From NCBI GenBank assembly GCA_003263845.1, contig JYJN01000172.1, positions 1 through 64,000 on the forward strand: a DNA stretch of 64,000 nucleotides, given 5' to 3'. A program made the position numbers and the translations under genes. Below the pieces are notes generated by a model. The model searched no databases and had not been told where the DNA came from. It was given only the letters and a program-made list of their open reading frames with translations. Origin of the DNA: Vibrio aestivus (GTDB taxonomy: Bacteria; Pseudomonadota; Gammaproteobacteria; Enterobacterales; Vibrionaceae). Positions within the stretch are counted from its first letter, which is position 1. Every line of letters begins with the position of its first letter. Shown piece by piece: positions 62,804 to 64,000 of this stretch.

Positions 62804-64000
62804 TAGAAACCTCTGACAACTGTTCAATACTGTAAGAGACAAGTTTGAAATAACCGCTTAAGAGTGCGTTAAGGGCGTTCTTATTAAATCTTCCGCTGTC
62901 GAAGCTTAAAGAAACGGACAGTTTCTTAGAGTCCTCGGGAAGGGTAAGAACTAGATCAAATTGATTCGATAGCTCTGACTTGATATTGGTGCGTTCACCT
63001 TTAATCAAGATTTGCGCCTGCGATTGAGAAGGGATTACAAGGTCAGTTTTGCTATCAAAATGATCAAATTTTTCTATTTCAGCATTGGTTTGAATAATTA
63101 ATGCATCGATAGACTGAATTGCTGACAAATCAATCGAGAATGGCAATATCTGCCCTTTCTCACTGGCAACATTAAAGTTAACGTCGTGTTTTTTGTTTAT
63201 TTGCGCTATTAGATAGGCAACGATACCAGCCTGTCCTGTTAATAAGGAGACCGATCGTGCATCAAGTGCCGCAGAAAATCGCTCGAACGTCGAAGAAGGA
63301 TAGGTGGCTCTGAGGGTTTGAATCGCTCTGCCAGTGGTCTTGTTGAAGTATGAAACGGGCAAATCAGTTGCAGGCAACATTACGATATTCGCGTTACTGT
63401 CGATAAATGATGCAAGCTCTCTTATTGAGGTATGGCTGAATAAATCAGTCACCCTAACCGTGTTCGGGAACGCAGCTTCAATTAGATTATGAGCTTTCAC
63501 TATTAATAAGGAATTTGCGCCAATATCGAAGAAACTGTCTTCGACGCTAACCGAAGTAGTGTTAAGCACATATTGCCAGATGTTGGATAATTTAAGCTCT
63601 GTATCGGTTTCAGGTTCGACATACTCAGCGCTTGAAACAGCAGAAGATTCAAGCGAGATGAGCTTACGCTTATCAGCTTTTCCATTAATGGTCAGAGGAA
63701 TAGAGCTGACTTCAGTAAATGACGATGGCAGCATGTAAGCAGGTAGTGATTGCTCGAGTAAACGTTTGTATTCTTGGCGTGTCCTAGCGTTAGAAGACAC
63801 TACGAAAGCAGACAATGACTGGTCGTTTACTAAGACAATGGCCTCCGAAACACCGGAAATCGACAATAACTGATGCTGGATCTCACCTAGCTCGATGCGG
63901 AATCCACGTATTTTTACTTGTTCATCTAATCGGCCTAAATATTCCAGTTCCCCAGTATCAGTTTGTCGTGCTCGGTCTCCAGTACGATACAACGTATTTT
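62793..64000 (-). CDS. NRPS, 3' end (A-PCP-partial C), continues beyond the right edge
   Basis: The fragment starts inside A7 (LYRTGDR) and continues with A8 (GRLDEQVKIRGFRIELGE), A10 (LTINGKADKRKL), and a PCP with GANSLLIV. The last 190 residues are weakly like the second half of a condensation domain, ending SVSLSFDSGRFNKNAL; no HHxxxDG is present, so a truncated or degenerate terminal domain is possible. Specificity residues are outside the window except the A10 lysine. It is the most upstream member of the leftward operon that can be seen. Confidence 0.8.
   Translation of the reverse strand, partial: NTLYRTGDRARQTDTGELEYLGRLDEQVKIRGFRIELGEIQHQLLSISGVSEAIVLVNDQSLSAFVVSSNARTRQEYKRLLEQSLPAYMLPSSFTEVSSIPLTINGKADKRKLISLESSAVSSAEYVEPETDTELKLSNIWQYVLNTTSVSVEDSFFDIGANSLLIVKAHNLIEAAFPNTVRVTDLFSHTSIRELASFIDSNANIVMLPATDLPVSYFNKTTGRAIQTLRATYPSSTFERFSAALDARSVSLLTGQAGIVAYLIAQINKKHDVNFNVASEKGQILPFSIDLSAIQSIDALIIQTNAEIEKFDHFDSKTDLVIPSQSQAQILIKGERTNIKSELSNQFDLVLTLPEDSKKLSVSLSFDSGRFNKNALNALLSGYFKLVSYSIEQLSEVSSVE

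Overview
The window looks like part of the smaller chromosome of a marine gammaproteobacterium of the Vibrio type. This rests on gene content and order recalled from Vibrio genomes: nrdD-nrdG followed by an aminotransferase, phaB-phaA-phaP-phaC, a BigR/HlyU-type ArsR regulator, and protein sequences of clear Vibrionaceae character. I ran no database search. I see no tRNA, rRNA, CRISPR array or insertion sequence.

Layout. 1-9.9 kb: a PAS/GGDEF/EAL protein, a PPC-domain protein, a response regulator with a repeat-type C-terminus, an S4 RNA-binding protein, an amino-acid racemase, a reactive-sulfur block (CoA-disulfide/persulfide reductase with rhodanese domain, divergent from a BigR-like regulator and two YeeE/YedE transport proteins), and a secreted EEP-family nuclease/phosphatase. 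10-16.3 kb: anaerobic ribonucleotide reductase and its activase behind an FNR-like site and two NrdR-like boxes, an aminotransferase, a lipoprotein aspartic protease-like protein, and inosine-guanosine kinase. 16.4-27.5 kb: a hybrid sensor kinase and housekeeping or poorly known genes, including a TyrR-box-preceded aromatic amino-acid permease, AcpH and a DEAD-box helicase. 28.2-34.3 kb: the polyhydroxyalkanoate operon, a CueR-type regulator and acetate kinase. 34.3-34.8 kb: a decayed junction carrying the 3' end of a LysR gene.

34.8-64 kb: one leftward gene cluster for a hybrid polyketide/nonribosomal peptide, open at the right edge. In transcription order it encodes an NRPS (only its 3' end is in the window), an MFS exporter, two CPBP-family membrane proteins, a PKS-NRPS of about 5860 residues, a C-FkbH-PCP-C protein, a type II thioesterase and a PanP-like PLP decarboxylase. 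My by-eye specificity codes for the four adenylation domains resemble those for Gly, Cys, beta-Ala and Asn. The Cys-like domain contains a methyltransferase inserted between motifs A2 and A3. The decarboxylase next door would make beta-alanine if it acts like PanP. The FkbH module suggests a glyceryl unit. I cannot match this combination to a product I know.

Quality warning. At least fifteen genes or gene segments are broken by one-base indels, nearly all deletions and several in homopolymer runs. Adding or removing the base restores family-typical protein ends every time. I therefore treat them as single genes with probable sequencing errors; for these I give the full span, typed as CDS, and name the break.
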